Shown here: positions 1 to 12,583 of the stretch, piece by piece
Layout of the letters: every line of letters begins with the position of its first letter
Numbering within the stretch: the stretch's first letter is position 1
NCBI GenBank assembly: GCA_028641055.1
Contig: CM054058.1
Location: 495,613,007 to 495,677,006 of the forward strand
Source of the DNA: Alopecurus myosuroides
Taxonomy: Eukaryota > Streptophyta > Magnoliopsida > Poales > Poaceae
Direction: 5' to 3'
DNA length: 64,000 bases
Translations under genes and position numbers: made by a program
Notes under the pieces: generated by a model
The model's database searches: none
What the model was told of the DNA's origin: nothing
What the model saw: only the letters and a program-made list of their open reading frames with translations

Positions 1-1042
1 CCATGTGTACATGCTTAGTTTGTTCATGTAAGGTGTATGTTATTTAATTTATTCTTAGTAGTTTGTGCTCTGACGTGTTTAGTTCCAACTTATTAATATA
101 AGACAGCATGTCGTATGAATGTTTGCTTGCATTGTTTTATTCATAGAAGGGTATGACATTGTGGTATCTCCCTCTGATTGTTTCGCTTGAATTGACTTGG
201 CACATGCTCACGCATGCATATGACTAAAAACAACAAGTCAAATAAGCCTCGATGATTTATTTTGCCTCGGAGTATTTGTATCATTTTTACGGCCCTGTTA
301 ATTTTGTTTTGTCGCAAGCATGATTATGACAGTTGTTGCTCTCTTGATTGTCGCTCCCCGTCTATTGCTAGCCTTCACATGGACTGCGTATGCGCTCTAC
401 TCGTGCATCCAACTTCCAAAAACCAAAGTTTGCCAAATGTATCCACCATACCTACCTATGTATGTGATATTTAACCGCCACTCCAAGTAAATTTCTCATG
501 TGCTACCTTTGAAACCTTCGAAAAATTATTCCCGTTTTGTGCCCCTGTTTTAGCTCATGAGTACGTAAATAGAGAATCTTTATCTCACTTGTTGATTGGA
601 TTTCACACCCTGAACTAGTGGCTTCATCTGCTTATCCAAATGAAAGAAGAGCCGGCAGCGGGGTGCCCAACCCCAAATTAATACAACAAATTCTCTTCAC
701 TATTTTTGCCCCTGATTTATCAGTCAAAGCATAATTGTGTAAACAAAAGAGAAACAGGGATGACATTCTACCCAGTTGCGTCCTTCTATGGGATCCGCTC
801 TTGTGAAGTCTAGTTGGCTTGTGACGTAGTGTATTGTCTATTCAACATTAGTTGACATAAGCATACACCTCTCTTAAAAATGTTTTCAATACCTCTGTTT
901 AATAAAATAAAAAGCTCTAGCACGTGAGTTAATCCATGCTTCCCTCTGCGAAGGGCCTTTCATTTATTTTTATGTTGAGTCTTCACCTTCTCACTTTATG
1001 CACCTTCTTGAGAGCATGGCTGTCATTCTTAGTGTAATGTGC
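1..1042 (+). mobile_element. Internal 3' region of outer Athila-like element H (part 1)
   Basis: No supportable gene. The stretch is AT-rich and non-coding and resembles the non-coding 3' internal part of element C. For example, 'cttggc(a/g)catgctcac' with a following 'tatgact' and 'agcctc' occurs near 200-250 and again near 56705-56755. It ends at the TSD TGTGC (1038-1042) of element A and resumes at 10807. I infer that it belongs to the element whose polypurine tract and 3' LTR appear at 36463-36474. The short ORF at 262-474 has no recognisable feature. Confidence 0.6.
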
Positions 1043-1838
1043 TGTAACATCCCAAGTATGAAAAATAGCCATTAGAATGTTTGCTCTATGTTATTTTATG
1101 TTTTGCATCATGGCATCTCAAGTTTTGCATTTGTTTTGCAATTGTTTTCCTCTGTTTTCCCTTGTTTTCACTTGTTTTCTATTTGAATTTCAAATCAAAT
1201 TTCAAACCTTTTGTTTCATACTTGTGATGTTACAATTTTCCAAATGAAATATTCAAATTGAAGCAATTAATTGTTTCCATTAAAGTTGGATTTCAAAACT
1301 ATTGATTTGCTTCTATCAATAATTCATTTAATACCAAAACATTTTCAAATTCAATTAATTTTCCAAACAACACCCCTTTTGAAATTTATGAAAATTACAA
1401 AACAAATCAATCTTTTGTTTCAAATAAACTTGAATTTAGAAACTTTTAAATTGCTAAGTTCAATTATTCAATTAATATTAATTTCAATCAAATTCAAGTA
1501 AAAATACAAACAGCAACATAATTAAAGTATTTGAAAAATAAAAGTTTGCAAATTGTTGCTGTTGCTATAAATAATTTATACAAATTTTTCTACTAATTTT
1601 CTAACCCTAAAAACTAACCCTTTTCTTTCCTATTCCAATCTGCAAAAAAAATAATAAGAAAGAAAATAATAAAGCAAATCAAAGGGAGAGTGGGCAGGCC
1701 AGCCTTTTGGGCCAGCCCACCATCTCCCCTGGCCTGGTACCCCCCTCCCCGTTTTCTTCAACCTCTGTACGGCAGAAATCTCCAGCGTCCCATGTCGACA
1801 GGGAAGCAGCAGGGACAGCCGTGAGCTCCTCCCCCTCC

Positions 1839-1848
1839 CCTTAAAACC
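1839..1848 (+). promoter_or_regulatory. Putative LTR core promoter (TATA-like) of A
   Basis: CCTTAAAACC lies just upstream of a pyrimidine-rich, CpG-rich leader, as expected at the U3/R boundary. It is repeated at 7131-7140 in the 3' LTR. The match to a TATA box is weak. Confidence 0.35.
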
Positions 1849-2423
1849 CTACCCTCGAGCTCCTCCCCTCTGCCCTAATCTCTCCTCCCTCTTCTCTCCC
1901 TCGCGCCGTCGTTCTTCTTCCTCTCTGCCCTGCGAATTTTTCCCCTCTCTGTACCTCTGAACCCTCACCACCCGACCGCCACCCTCTGTTTTTCCGGTGA
2001 TCTCCGTCGGGATGGCCTCCTCCTCGCAGGTTAGGCACGTGAATCGAACCCCCGTGCCGTCCCCTTCGTCCTCGACGCCGCGGCGGTTGCCGGGAGCAAC
2101 CAAGGCGCCGCCGCCATCCTCTTCTCGCCGCCGGCCACCACCACCGAGCGCCACCGTCCCCTTCTCCTTCAAACCCTCCCGGTGAGCTCCCCTCGTTTTC
2201 CTTCCCTCTCTGTTCTCCACTCTGCACCGTAGCACGTGCACGCACACGGCCACCGCAGCCCACACGCACGCGCACGAGCACGCAGCAGCGAGCCGCGAGT
2301 CGCCGCCGGCGGTCGCTGTCAGGTTGCTGTTAACTGAAGTTCTTCAGTTCAGTTAACACCCTGAAGCTGAACTACAAAAGCCGCGTGTTACCTTACCTGA
2401 CAAGAAACTCTCTTCAGCCCATC

Positions 2424-2486
2424 TGGCCAGCGCGCAGTGCACACACCCGCGGGGTCGAGGGTTCGAGCCCCCGCCCGCGCGATTAA
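2424..2486 (+). ncRNA. tRNA-like Pol III box region inside the LTR of A
   Basis: A B-box match (GGTTCGAGCCC, from 2460) sits in a near-complete T-arm, preceded by a weaker A-box-like TGGCCAGCGCG (2424-2434). A T4 run follows about 35 bp downstream. The second LTR has the same segment near 7714-7777. No intact cloverleaf can be drawn, so this is a degenerate tRNA-like or SINE-like patch. It occupies the position equivalent to the better-preserved patch at 13015-13084 in element B. Confidence 0.45.
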
Positions 2487-3675
2487 ATCCACCCCCCTTT
2501 TGCCATTTGCCACGCGGGCGTCCGTGGCCCACCTGCCATTGGCCTGGGTTGCCACGCGTGCTGCCACGCAGGCCCCTGTGGCCCAGGGCCCTCCTGTCAG
2601 TGGCTTGGGCTAGTCACTGCGGGTGTAAAACGTTTTCTGCCCCAGTTTTTCTTTTACTTAGGTCCCTGCAAATTACAGAATAGCCCCTGCCCCTAAAACT
2701 CAAATAATTTTAAATTCCAAATCCAAATAATACAAATAAAATATGTTTACTGAACCAAATTTATTTCTCTACATGTTTAAAACAATTGTATTCTGTTTTG
2801 AACATTTCAAATGCATTCAAATTTCAAATTCAAACAAATCCTTTTAAATTTGGTTAATTTCATAACTAATTCAAACTTAATTCAAATGACACAAATAAAA
2901 TATGTTTTCCATGCCATTTTGAACCACCTTTTCAAATATAAAATTGGTTTCATGTTTTGAATAATTAAAATTGGTTAAATAATTTAAACCTTGTTTAAAT
3001 CATTTAAATTTGCTAAGTTCATAACTTGCTCAAATTAAATTCTTTTGAACATATAAAATATGTTTTCAAACCAGAAAATTATAATCTTTTCAAATATGAA
3101 TTTTATTAAATGATTTGAGCAAATAAAAATTCAAATAAATTCATAATTGAATTAAATGCATTTAAATCTTGTTTAAACTTGTTTAATTCACAATTAATTC
3201 ATCTTAAATTCCTTTTTCAATAATTGAAACATGTATTCCATCTAAAATTGTGTGTTCTTATCAAATATGAAATTTGTTATTTATTTTGAACAATTAAAAT
3301 TGGTGAAAACAACAAATGCTTGTGTAACTCCTTTAAGAAGCAAATTTTCATAACTTAATAAATAAAATTCCAAACTTGGTAAACTTCATTTCAAATTGTT
3401 TCTATTGTTGTTTTCTTTTTGTTTTCCTCATCCATGCATCATGCTAATCCACTTTCACCTGTTGGTTAGTTGTAGAACAATTATTCCAACCCCAACTCAT
3501 GGGCTTTCCATATGCAATCCAATTTGCATATGGGTCCATTTAAACATGTTATCTTGTCAACTAGTTTATTTTGATGCATCAATTAAATGGTCATGCATCA
3601 TCCCATGATTGTGCATTATGCCATGTTATTGATTGTTTGTCTCTCTGTGTTGTTTGTTTGCTTCTTCTCGAATAG

Positions 3676-5040
3676 ACGACGACGTTGAGACAGCCGAGAC
3701 TTACGACACCCCTTCTGAGGATCTAGCTCAGTACCAGGCTGCTGAGTTTGCAGGCAAGTATTCACTCACATGAACCATTGTGTTCCTTTCCACATTGGAT
3801 ACCGATACTTTCCGTTGTCTATTCTTCTAGCCCTATGAATCGTTGCTTCTGTTCCGAACCTATCACATGCTATCCTTTAACCCTGATATAGCCTCACCTC
3901 CACACCTATAACCCCATTGCTTGTTGCCCGTGTCCTAGTAGCATGCTTAGGGTTGTTTTGCTCGAGTCTGTTGTCAGTTACTTTCTATTAGCATGTTACT
4001 TATGTTCTGGGGCTCGATGTTCAAACAATCAACCTGTTAATGTTTGAGGTAATAATAATTTGATGATAAGGCACCGGCAGGAGGCCCGGCGTGGTTTTGA
4101 GGCCTGCTAGTGTCGACCCTAATTAGGAAAAGGGTCTTGTCTACTGATCCATGATGAGCGCACTAACCGCATGTGGGAAGCGTGTATGGGCGCCCCCCTC
4201 AATTTGATTCTATTCGCATATCGTCCAAATCGCCTCATTTAGTTCGGGTTTTCCATTTGCCGCATGCATATGCAGGTGCGAACCCTTGGTACCAGGGTGG
4301 AACTTTTGTAGTCGGCATTTAGGGAGACACGTTCTTAGAGTGCTATGAGGGTCCCCATTTCTTCGTGGGGCTTGATTAGCCGTGCGCTCAATTGCACGGG
4401 GTTCTTTGGGCTTGATGCGAAGAAGAGTTGAGTTGTGTTGAGTGCCCCGCTTGGTGGAAGGGCCATTCCATCTGGCGAGTTATTCTTACGTGTACGGCCA
4501 AATTGGTGCACCCCTGCAGGGTAAATCTTCTCGAGAAGCCGTGTTTTCCGCGGTTATGGATGACTTGGTGAAAGTACTGGCTAACAAGTACTCAGAACAA
4601 CATACACCTAACTAATGATAACCTGGCTAGTAATAGTCTTATTGACACAATAACTGGAACCATGATTAATCCAACTGTGTGAGTTATCCTCGGATTGCTT
4701 CTTTGGATAAGGGGCGAGATCCAGGATGGGTTTGTTTGGAGTTAGTTGTAGTTGGTTACGATACGCTATCTTATCTCCTTTCTGATAGCCGGAAGTTCTA
4801 GCATGTTTCTGTAGTTGGTTAGTACAGCCCGCTGCCGCATCTTTTGTATCACCCATTTCTTCCGTTGAACCCAAAGCATCTGTGCTTGGTGTTGACGGGT
4901 ACACTTTGGTGTATTGTGAGTCTTGCTTGCCAGTACGTTTATGTACTGACCCCTTTGGGGCTGTGGTTTCCGCAGACTATGTTTCCGAGGATCCCCTTGG
5001 TGGCTACTACGTGGAGTATGACGAGGCTGCTGACGAGTAG
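3676..5040 (+). CDS. Exon-like acidic reading frame in the LTR of A (two exons, GC-AG intron)
   Basis: Exon 1 is 3676-3753, after an acceptor (cgaatag|). It reads Asp/Glu-rich (DDVETAETYDTPSEDLAQYQ...) and ends AG|GCAAGT, a consensus GC-type 5' splice site. Exon 2 is 4976-5040, after 'tttccgcag|', and reads DYVSEDPLGGYYVEYDEAADE before TAG at 5038. The split codon (G + AC) joins the exons in phase. The 3' LTR copy (second exon about 10267-10331) keeps the frame with conservative changes. Element B and the third LTR remnant keep equivalents. The 5' start is unknown, since the upstream CpG-rich exon candidate does not join in an obvious phase. Product unrecognised; it may be a captured exon pair or an LTR-encoded peptide. 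Confidence 0.35.
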
Positions 5041-5512
5041 ATAGCGGACCCGGGAAGGATCCGAGACTTCGTGGATGGGCTCCGTCTTTTCGTTTCCGGC
5101 CACTTAGGCCTATTTGGATCTTGTCTGTACTCAGACACTTTGGATGCTTCCGCTGTGATGTAATGATGAATTGTTGGGACATGTGTCCTCTGGATGATTG
5201 TATCTGCTATCTCTGCTCTAGTGAGAGCTATTTGCCACTTATTTCTATTTATTTGTGTCTTAGAGATCTGTTGTGATATCACTTGTTCAAATGCCGTTGA
5301 CGTACCATGTGTGGATGTTATGAAGTACGTCAATGGAAGTATCTGGATTTCTAGGGGATGGTTTGCGCAGACGATGAATAGTAGAGAATGGTTGTCACAC
5401 GTTTACGTGTTGGCCTACTCATATTGAGATGCGGGTGCCGGTATGCCCCGTAAGCCATTTATCTACTGTTTAACGGACTCTGAGTATCCCCTAGAAGTCC
5501 GGGTGCGACAAA

Positions 5513-5525
5513 TGGTATCAGAGCC
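5513..5525 (+). other. Primer-binding site of A (initiator Met-tRNA type)
   Basis: TGGTATCAGAGCC starts two bases after the 5' LTR end at 5510. It is complementary to the 3' end of plant initiator Met-tRNA. Confidence 0.93.
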
Positions 5526-6059
5526 AGTCTGCCTGTAGGATCCTTTTTACTGGTCGCAGTTGAGTCTAGAAACTATTTTGTAGCTACATAGGAGAAATGA
5601 AACGTTAGAGTAGGAATTCTGTTCCTTTTCTTCTTTCCCCACCCACCCTCCCTTTTTCTGGTAAGGAAGTGCAACGTTGTTTTCTCTTCTCACCTAAACT
5701 TTCAAGTTAGGATTTCACGTATCCTGGTTTCTCTAGGATAGTTATATCTAGTAGACCATAGGAATGGAGGTGGTTGTGACATGATTTATCATGTTGCCTA
5801 CTCACGATTGAGAACGGAGGCGTGTAAGCTCCGGAAGCAGATCCTCTATTCCTTAAGCAGTAGATATTGATCCTTTAGAAGTCCGGATGGGTTTCCGTAG
5901 TACCTCAGGAGTTTTTGGTCTCGTGTTTCCCGATGTTGCTTCGATATCCTATTCTTCTCAACATCCTTTTCGTCCATTGAAACCTTGTTATTGCTTCCCA
6001 CTACAATTCTTCTACCGGCGTCTAATCAATAACTCTGTTCCACCCTTCTGGCCAGATAG

Positions 6060-6310
6060 TCTATTCTCCAATGAATCAAGTTCTATTAAGCTATACACCC
6101 TCGATACAAAACCTCTACCTTTACTCGAAAATGTTCCGGTGGTTTGCGAATTCCCTCACGTCTTTCCAGAAGAGTTGCCAGGAATACCTATCGTCTTGAA
6201 CTTCCAGAAAAACTATCCAAGGTGCACGATGTGTTTCACGTGTCACAGCTCAAGAGGATCTTCGCAAGAAGTATCCGGACCTTTTCTCTTCTCAGTAGGA
6301 ATCTCGGGGC
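6060..6310 (+). pseudogene. Collapsed gypsy pol remnant in A (PR-RT linker fused to integrase tail)
   Basis: One frame (about 6110-6190) reads the conserved linker upstream of gypsy reverse transcriptase (PVVCEFPHVFPEELPG). A second frame, starting in the same bases (about 6175-6260), reads the C-terminal integrase motif YRLELPEKLSKVHDVFHVSQL. Everything normally between them (RT, RNase H, the integrase core) is missing. The rest of the internal region (5526-6060) is leader sequence without recognisable gag. Element B has the same join at about 16840-16965. No protein function is expected. Confidence 0.8.
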
Positions 6311-6321
6311 GCGATTCCTTC

Positions 6322-6329
6322 AAGGGGGG
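6322..6329 (+). other. Polypurine tract of A
   Basis: AAGGGGGG lies five bases before the 3' LTR start (TGTAAC at 6335), the usual plus-strand primer position. Confidence 0.85.
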
Positions 6330-6334
6330 CGTTT

Positions 6335-9300
6335 TGTAACATCCCAAGTATGAAAAATAGCCATTAGAATGTTTGCTCTCTGTTATTTTATGTTTTGCAT
6401 CATGGCATCTCAAGTTTTGCATTTGTTTTGCAATTGTTTTCCTCTGTTTTCCCTTGTTTTCACTTGTTTTCTATTTGAATTTCAAATCAAATTTCAAACC
6501 TTTTGTTTCATACTTGTGATGTTACAATTTTCCAAATGAAATATTCAAATTGAAGCAATTAATTGTTTCCATTAAAGTTGGATTTCAAAACTATTGATTT
6601 GCTTCTATCAATAATTCATTTAATACCAAAACATTTTCAAATTCAATTAATTTTCCAAACAACACCCCTTTTGAAATTTATGAAAATTACAAAACAAATC
6701 AATCTTTTGTTTCAAATAAACTTGAATTTAGAAACTTTTAAATTGCTAAGTTCAATTATTCAATTAATATTAATTTCAATCAAATTCAAGTAAAAATACA
6801 AACAGCAACATAATTAAAGTATTTGAAAAATAAAAGTTTGCAAATTGTTGCTGTTGCTATAAATAATTTATACAAATTTTTCTACTAATTTTCTAACCCT
6901 AAAAACTAACCCTTTTCTTTCCTATTCCAATCTGCAAAAAAAAAAAATAAGAAAGAAAATAATAAAGCAAATCAAAGGGAGAGTGGGCAGGCCAGCCTTT
7001 TGGGCCAGCCCACCATCTCCCCTGGCCTGGTACCCCCCTCCCCGTTTTCTGCAACCTCTGTACGGCAGCAATCTCCAGCGTCCCACGTCGACAGGGAAGC
7101 AGCAGGGACGGCCGTGAGCTCCTCCCCTCCCCTTAAAACCCTACCCTCGAGCTCCTCCCCTCTGCCCTAATCTCTCATCCTCCTCTCTCCCTCGCGCCGT
7201 CGTTCTTCTTCCTCTCTGCCCTGCGAATTTTTCCCCTCTCTGTACCTCTGAACCCTCACCACCCGACCGCCACCCTCTGTTTTTCCGGTGATCGCCGCCG
7301 GGATGGCCTCCTCCTCGCAGGTTAGGCACGGGAATCGAACCCCCGTGCCGTCCCCTTCGTCCTCGACGCCGCGGCGGTTGCCGGGAGCAACCGAGGCGCC
7401 GCCGCCATCCTCTTCTCGCCGCCGGCCACCACCACCGAGCGCCACCGTCCCCTTCTCCTTCAAACCCTCCCGGTGAGCTCCCCTCGTTTTCCTTCCCTCT
7501 CTGTTCTCCACTCTGCACCGTAGCACGTGCACGCACACGGCCACCGCAGCCCACACGCACGCGCACGAGCACGCAGCAGCGAGCCGCGAGTCGCCGCCGG
7601 CGGTCGCTGTCAGGTTGCTGTTAACTGAAGTTCTTCAGTTCAGTTAACACCCTGAAGCTGAACCACAAAAGCCGCGCTTTACCTTACCTGACAAGAAACT
7701 CTCTTCAGCCCATCTGGCCAGCATGCAGTGCACACACCCGCGGGGTCGAGGGTTCGAGCCCCCGCCCGCGCGATTAAATCCACCCCCCTTTTGCCATTTG
7801 CCACGCGGGCGTCCGTGGCCCACCTGCCATTGGCCTGGGTTGCCACGCGTGCTGCCACACAGGCCCCTGTGGCCCAGGGCTCTCCTGTCAGTGGCTTGGG
7901 CTAGTCACTGCGGGTGTAAAACGTTTTCTGCCCCAGTTTTTCTTTTACTTAGGTCCCTGCAAATTACAGAATAGCCCCTGCCCCTAAAACTCAAATAACT
8001 TTTAAATTCCAAATCCAAATAATACAAATAAAATATGTTTACTGAACCAAATTTATTTCTCTACATGTTTAAAACAATTGTATTCTATTTTGAACATTTC
8101 AAATGCATTCAAATTTCAAATTCAAACAAATCCTTTTAAATTTGGTTAATTTCATAACTAATTCAAACTTAATTCAAATAACACAAATAAAATATGTTTT
8201 CCATGCCATTTTGAACCACCTTTTCAAATATCAAATTGGTTTCATGTTTTGAATAATTAAAATTGGTTAAATAATTTAAACCTTGTTTAAATCATTTAAA
8301 TTTGCTAAGTTCATAACTTGCTCAAATTAAATTCTTTTGAACATATAAAATATATTTTCAAACCAGAAAATTATAATCTTTTCAAATATGAATTTTATTA
8401 AATGATTTGAGCAAATAAAAATTCAAATAAATTCATAATTGAATTAAATTCATTTAAATCTTGTTTAAACTTGTTTAATTCACAATTAATTCATCTTAAA
8501 TTCCTTTTTCAATAATTGAAACATGTATTCCATCTAAAATTCTGTGTTCTTATCAAATATGAACTTTGTTATCTATTTTGAACAATTAAAATTGGTGAAA
8601 CAACAAATGCTTGTGTAACTCCTTTAAGAAGCAAATTTTCATAACTTAATAAATAAAATTCCAAACTTGGTAAACTTCATTTCAAATTGTTTCTATTGTT
8701 GTTTCCTTTTTGTTTTCCTCATCCATGCATCATGCTAATCCACTTTCACATGTTGGTTAGTTGTAGAACAATTATTCCAACCCCAACTCATGGGCTTTCC
8801 ATATGCAATCCAATTTGCATATGGGTCCATTTAAACATGTTATCTTGTCAACTATTTTATTTTGATGCATCAATTAAATGGTCATGCATCATCCCATGAT
8901 TGTGCATTATGCCATGTTATTGATTGTTTGTCTCTCTGCGTTGTTTGTTTGCTTCTTCTCGAATAGACGACGACATTGAGACAGACGAGACTTACGACAC
9001 CCCTTCTGAGGATCTAGCTCAGTACCAGGCTGCTGAGTTTGCAGGCAAGTATTCACTCACATGAACCATTGTGTTCCTTTCCACATTGGATACCGATACT
9101 TTCCGTTGTCTATTCTGCTAGCCCTATGAATCGTTGCTTCTGTTCCGAACCTATCACATGCTATCCTTTAACCCTGATATAGCCTCACCTCCACACCTAT
9201 AACCCCATTGCTTGTTGCCCGTGTCCTAGTAGCATGCTTAGGGTTGTTTTGCTCGAGTCTGTTGTCAGTTACTTTCTATTAGCATGTTACTTATGTTCTG

Positions 9301-10801
9301 GGGCTCGATGTTCAAACAATCAACCTGTTAATGTTTGAGGTAATAATAATTTGATGATAAGGCACCGGCAGGAGGCCCGGCGTGGTTTTGAGGCCTGCTA
9401 GTGTCGACCCTAATTAGGAAAAGGGTCTTGTCTACTGATCCATGATGAGCGCACTAACCGCATGTGGGAAGCGTGTATGGGTGCCCCCCTCAATTTGATT
9501 CGATTCGCATCTCGTCCAAATCGCCTCATTTAGTTCGGGTTTTCCATTTGCCGCATGCATATGCAGGTGCGAACCCTTGGTACCAGGGTGGAACTTTTGT
9601 AGTCGGCATTTAGGGAGACACGTTCTTAGAGTGCTATGAGGGTCCCCTTTTCTTCGTGGGGCTTGATTAGCCGTGCGCTCAATTGCACGGGGTTCTTTGG
9701 GCTTGATGCGAAGAAGAGTTGAGTTGTGTTGAGTGCCCCGCTTGGTGGAAGGGCCATTCCATCTGGCGAGTTATTCTTACGTGTACGGCCAAATTGGTGC
9801 ACCCCTGCAGGGTAAATCTTCTCGAGAAGCCGTGTTTTCCGCGGTTATGGATGACTTGGTGAAAGTACTGGCTAACAAGTACTTAGAACAACTTACACCT
9901 AACTAATGATAACCTGGCTAGTAATAGTCTTATTGACACAATAACTGGAACCATGATTAATCCAACTATGTGAGTTATCCTCGGATTGCTTCTTTGGATA
10001 AGGGGCGAGATCCAGGATGGGTTTGTTTGGAGTTAGTTGTAGTTGGTTACGATACGCTATCTTATCTCCTTTCTGATAGCCGGAAGTTCTAGCATGTTTC
10101 TGTAGTTGGTTAGTACAGCCCGCTGCCGCATCTTTTGTATCACCCATTTCTTCCGTTGAACCCGAAGCATCTGTGCTTGGTGTTGACGGGTACACTTTGG
10201 TGAATTGTGAGTCTTGCTTGCCAGTACGTTTATGTACTGACCCCTTTGGGGTTGTGGTTTTCGCAGACTACGTTTCCGAGGATCCCCTTGGTGGCTACTA
10301 CGTGGATTATGACGAGGTTGCTGATGAGTAGATAGCGGACCCGGGAAGGATCCGAGACTTCGTGGATGGGCTCCGTCTTTTCGTTTCCGGCCTCTTAGGC
10401 CTATTTGGATCTTGTCTGTACTCAGACACTTTGGATGCTTCCGCTGTGATGTAATGATGAATTGTTGGGACATGTGTCCTCTGGATGATTGTATCTGCTA
10501 TCTCTGCTCTAGTGAGAGCTATTTGCCACTTATTTCTATTTATTTGTGTCTTAGAGATCTGTTGTGATATCACTTGTTCAAATGCCGTTGACGTACCATG
10601 TGTGTATGTTATGAAGTACGTCAATGGAAGTATCTGGATTTCTACGGGATGGTTTGCGCAGACGATGAATAGTAGAGAATGGTTGTCACATGTTTACGTG
10701 TTGGCCTACTCATATTGAGATGCGGGTGCCGGTATGCCCCGTAAGCCATTTATCTACTGTTTAACGGACTGTGAGTATCCCCTAGAAGTCCGGGTGCGAC
10801 A
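6335..10801 (+). repeat. 3' LTR of element A
   Basis: 4467 bp, aligned end to end with 1043-5510 and differing by scattered single bases and tiny indels, so the insertion is fairly recent. It is followed directly by the TSD TGTGC. Confidence 0.94.
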
Positions 10802-10806
10802 TGTGC

Positions 10807-10998
10807 TTGTCCCAAAACATGGTTGATTGTGGTATAACTTTGATGCTTGTATCTTTGATATCTTTATTTCTAGTCTTCATTTGAAATTCAGAGGTTCCCT
10901 AGGATATATGTTTTGCCCCACTATTAAGGGCAAGCGAGCACACTATATCATACCATATCATGAGCATTGCAATCATGCAGATTGATTTACTTCATGTT
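10807..10998 (+). mobile_element. Internal region of element H (part 2)
   Basis: A 192-bp non-coding segment of the outer element left between the A and B insertions. It ends with ATGTT (10994-10998), the TSD of B, and resumes at 36258. No gene seen. Confidence 0.7.
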
Positions 10999-12292
10999 TG
11001 TAACATCCCAAGTCTGAAAAATAGCCTTTAGAATGTTTTGCTGTCTGTTATTTTATGTTTTGCATCATGGCATCATGTTGATTGCATTTGTTTTGCTTGT
11101 TTTCCAACTGTTTTCATTTGTTTTCCTTTGTTTTCTATTTGAATTTCAAACCAAAATTCAAACCTTTTGTTTCATCCTTGTGATGTTACAATTTCTAAAA
11201 TGATATTTCAAAATAAAACAATTTTTTGTTTCCATTAATCTATAAGGTCCAACTATTTAAATTTGTGGCTTCTAATCTTTCACTTATTTAAAATGTTAAC
11301 TAAAAGGTTATTCAAATCCAATTGCATTCTACAAACAGCACCCATTTGGAAAATTATGAATATTACCAAAACAATCTAATCTTTTGTTTCCATTTATTCC
11401 ATGTTTGATCAACTAATAAAATGGTGGTTTTATTTCAATTAAACAATTCTAAATTGCATTTCCAAACTCAAATTCAAATCAAATCAATCCTACTTATCAT
11501 ATTTCAATATGGATTTAAAAAATTAAAATTTTGCAAACAAATTAAATTAAATAATGCTTGCAAAATTCTTGAGCTTATTAAAATAGAATTTGTTTATTCC
11601 CAAAATTCCCAAATCAAACATCATTTGAAATTCAACTTATTTCCAAACTTTATTTCATACTTGCTCTGTTACAACCTTTTAAATAAAAATCTCAAATAAA
11701 AACAACCAATTTGTTTTCATATTTTTCCATAATGATCACTTATTCAAATGATGGTTTTATTCCATCAATTAAATCCAAATCAAATTTCAAACTCAAACCC
11801 AATGCATCAAACCGAACCACTTTGAATCTATGAAACTCTCTAAACCAATCAAATCATTTTAATCACTTTAATCAATAGGGTTCACCCTATTAAACACTTT
11901 GTTTTCAATATTATTTTATTTAATAACAAAATACCTCTAAATTTGAAATAATTCTAAACAGTACCAAAATTCAAATGTTTTTGAATCCCAAAATTGGTTT
12001 ATGGTTGTAGTTGACCTAACACACTCCCATGACTTTTTCCAAGATTTTATCAACTCCAAAAACTATCTAATTCTTCCATTTTCTCTTTGCTACAAAAAAA
12101 CAGAAAAGCAGAAAAAAATAAAAGAAAACGGCGCGCGGCAGCTAGCTACCCCCCGGCCCAGCCCACTTCCCTACTTACCGCGCGGCCCGCGTACCCCTTC
12201 GCTGCCGTCACCGTCGTCCCGCGGTACGGCAGCGCATCCGCTGGTGCCACCGCAGCACTGTCGAACGTCGACGGCCGTGCGCGCCCCCTAGC

Positions 12293-12303
12293 CCCTATAA
12301 GAA
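12293..12303 (+). promoter_or_regulatory. Putative TATA box of the B LTR
   Basis: CCCTATAAGAA is followed by a short CpG-rich leader, and the repeat copy is at 18337-18347. It is a better TATA match than in element A. The transcription start is not determined. Confidence 0.5.
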
Positions 12304-12583
12304 CTACTCCTAGGGTTCCCGAGCGTGGACCTAGCCCCTACCTCCCCTCTACATCGAGCTCCGCCGCCATTTTTCCCCTCTCACTGGCCGGACTCACTAC
12401 TGCTCTGAACCTCACCGACGTCGATCTCTGAACTTCGTTGAGCACCGCCGCCTCGGCACTCCCTCTAACCACCTAGCCCCGCGGAATCGCACCACCACCG
12501 TCTCCTCTACAGTTTGGACACCCGAACACCCCCGGAGTTCAACCATCTCAACGCCGCCATCGTCGACATCGCCTCCGGCCACC

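Larger units (their letters stand above)
1043..5510 (+). repeat. 5' LTR of element A
   Basis: 4468 bp, TG...CA. In order it holds an AT-rich U3 part (1043-1700), a CpG-rich block (1700-2340), a tRNA-like patch (about 2424-2490), a long AT-rich block (2690-3660) and a transcribed-looking block with exon-like segments (3676-5040). A short end follows, resembling the tail of the diverged LTR at 62.2-62.8 kb. The frames of the CpG-rich block (for example 1997-2185) are Pro/Ser/Arg-rich. One ends at a consensus-like donor (CCG|GTGAGC, about 2182), so it may be a leader exon. Confidence 0.93.
1043..10801 (+). mobile_element. Element A: non-autonomous Tekay-like LTR retrotransposon with giant LTRs
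   Basis: A complete 9759-bp element. Two near-identical LTRs (1043-5510 and 6335-10801) begin TGTAACATCCCAAG and end GGTGCGACA. The TSD TGTGC lies at 1038-1042 and 10802-10806. A primer-binding site complementary to initiator Met-tRNA (TGGTATCAGAGCC) follows the 5' LTR, and a polypurine tract precedes the 3' LTR. The internal region is only 824 bp and holds a collapsed pol remnant, so the element must have moved with proteins supplied in trans. The integrase-tail motif (VFHVSQL) and the Met-tRNA PBS fit a Ty3/gypsy chromovirus, probably the Tekay/Del lineage. The lineage call is inference. Confidence 0.95.

Noticed and set aside
1271..1501. Ile/Leu-rich 76-codon frame repeated at 6563-6793
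   Set aside because: An AT-rich U3 sequence repeated because it is in both LTRs. No membrane-protein pattern or start context.
1841..2281. Minus-strand Gly/Arg-rich frames of 138-146 codons (and 7141-7572)
   Set aside because: Low complexity, antisense to the CpG-rich LTR leader, with no domain; they arise from GC content.
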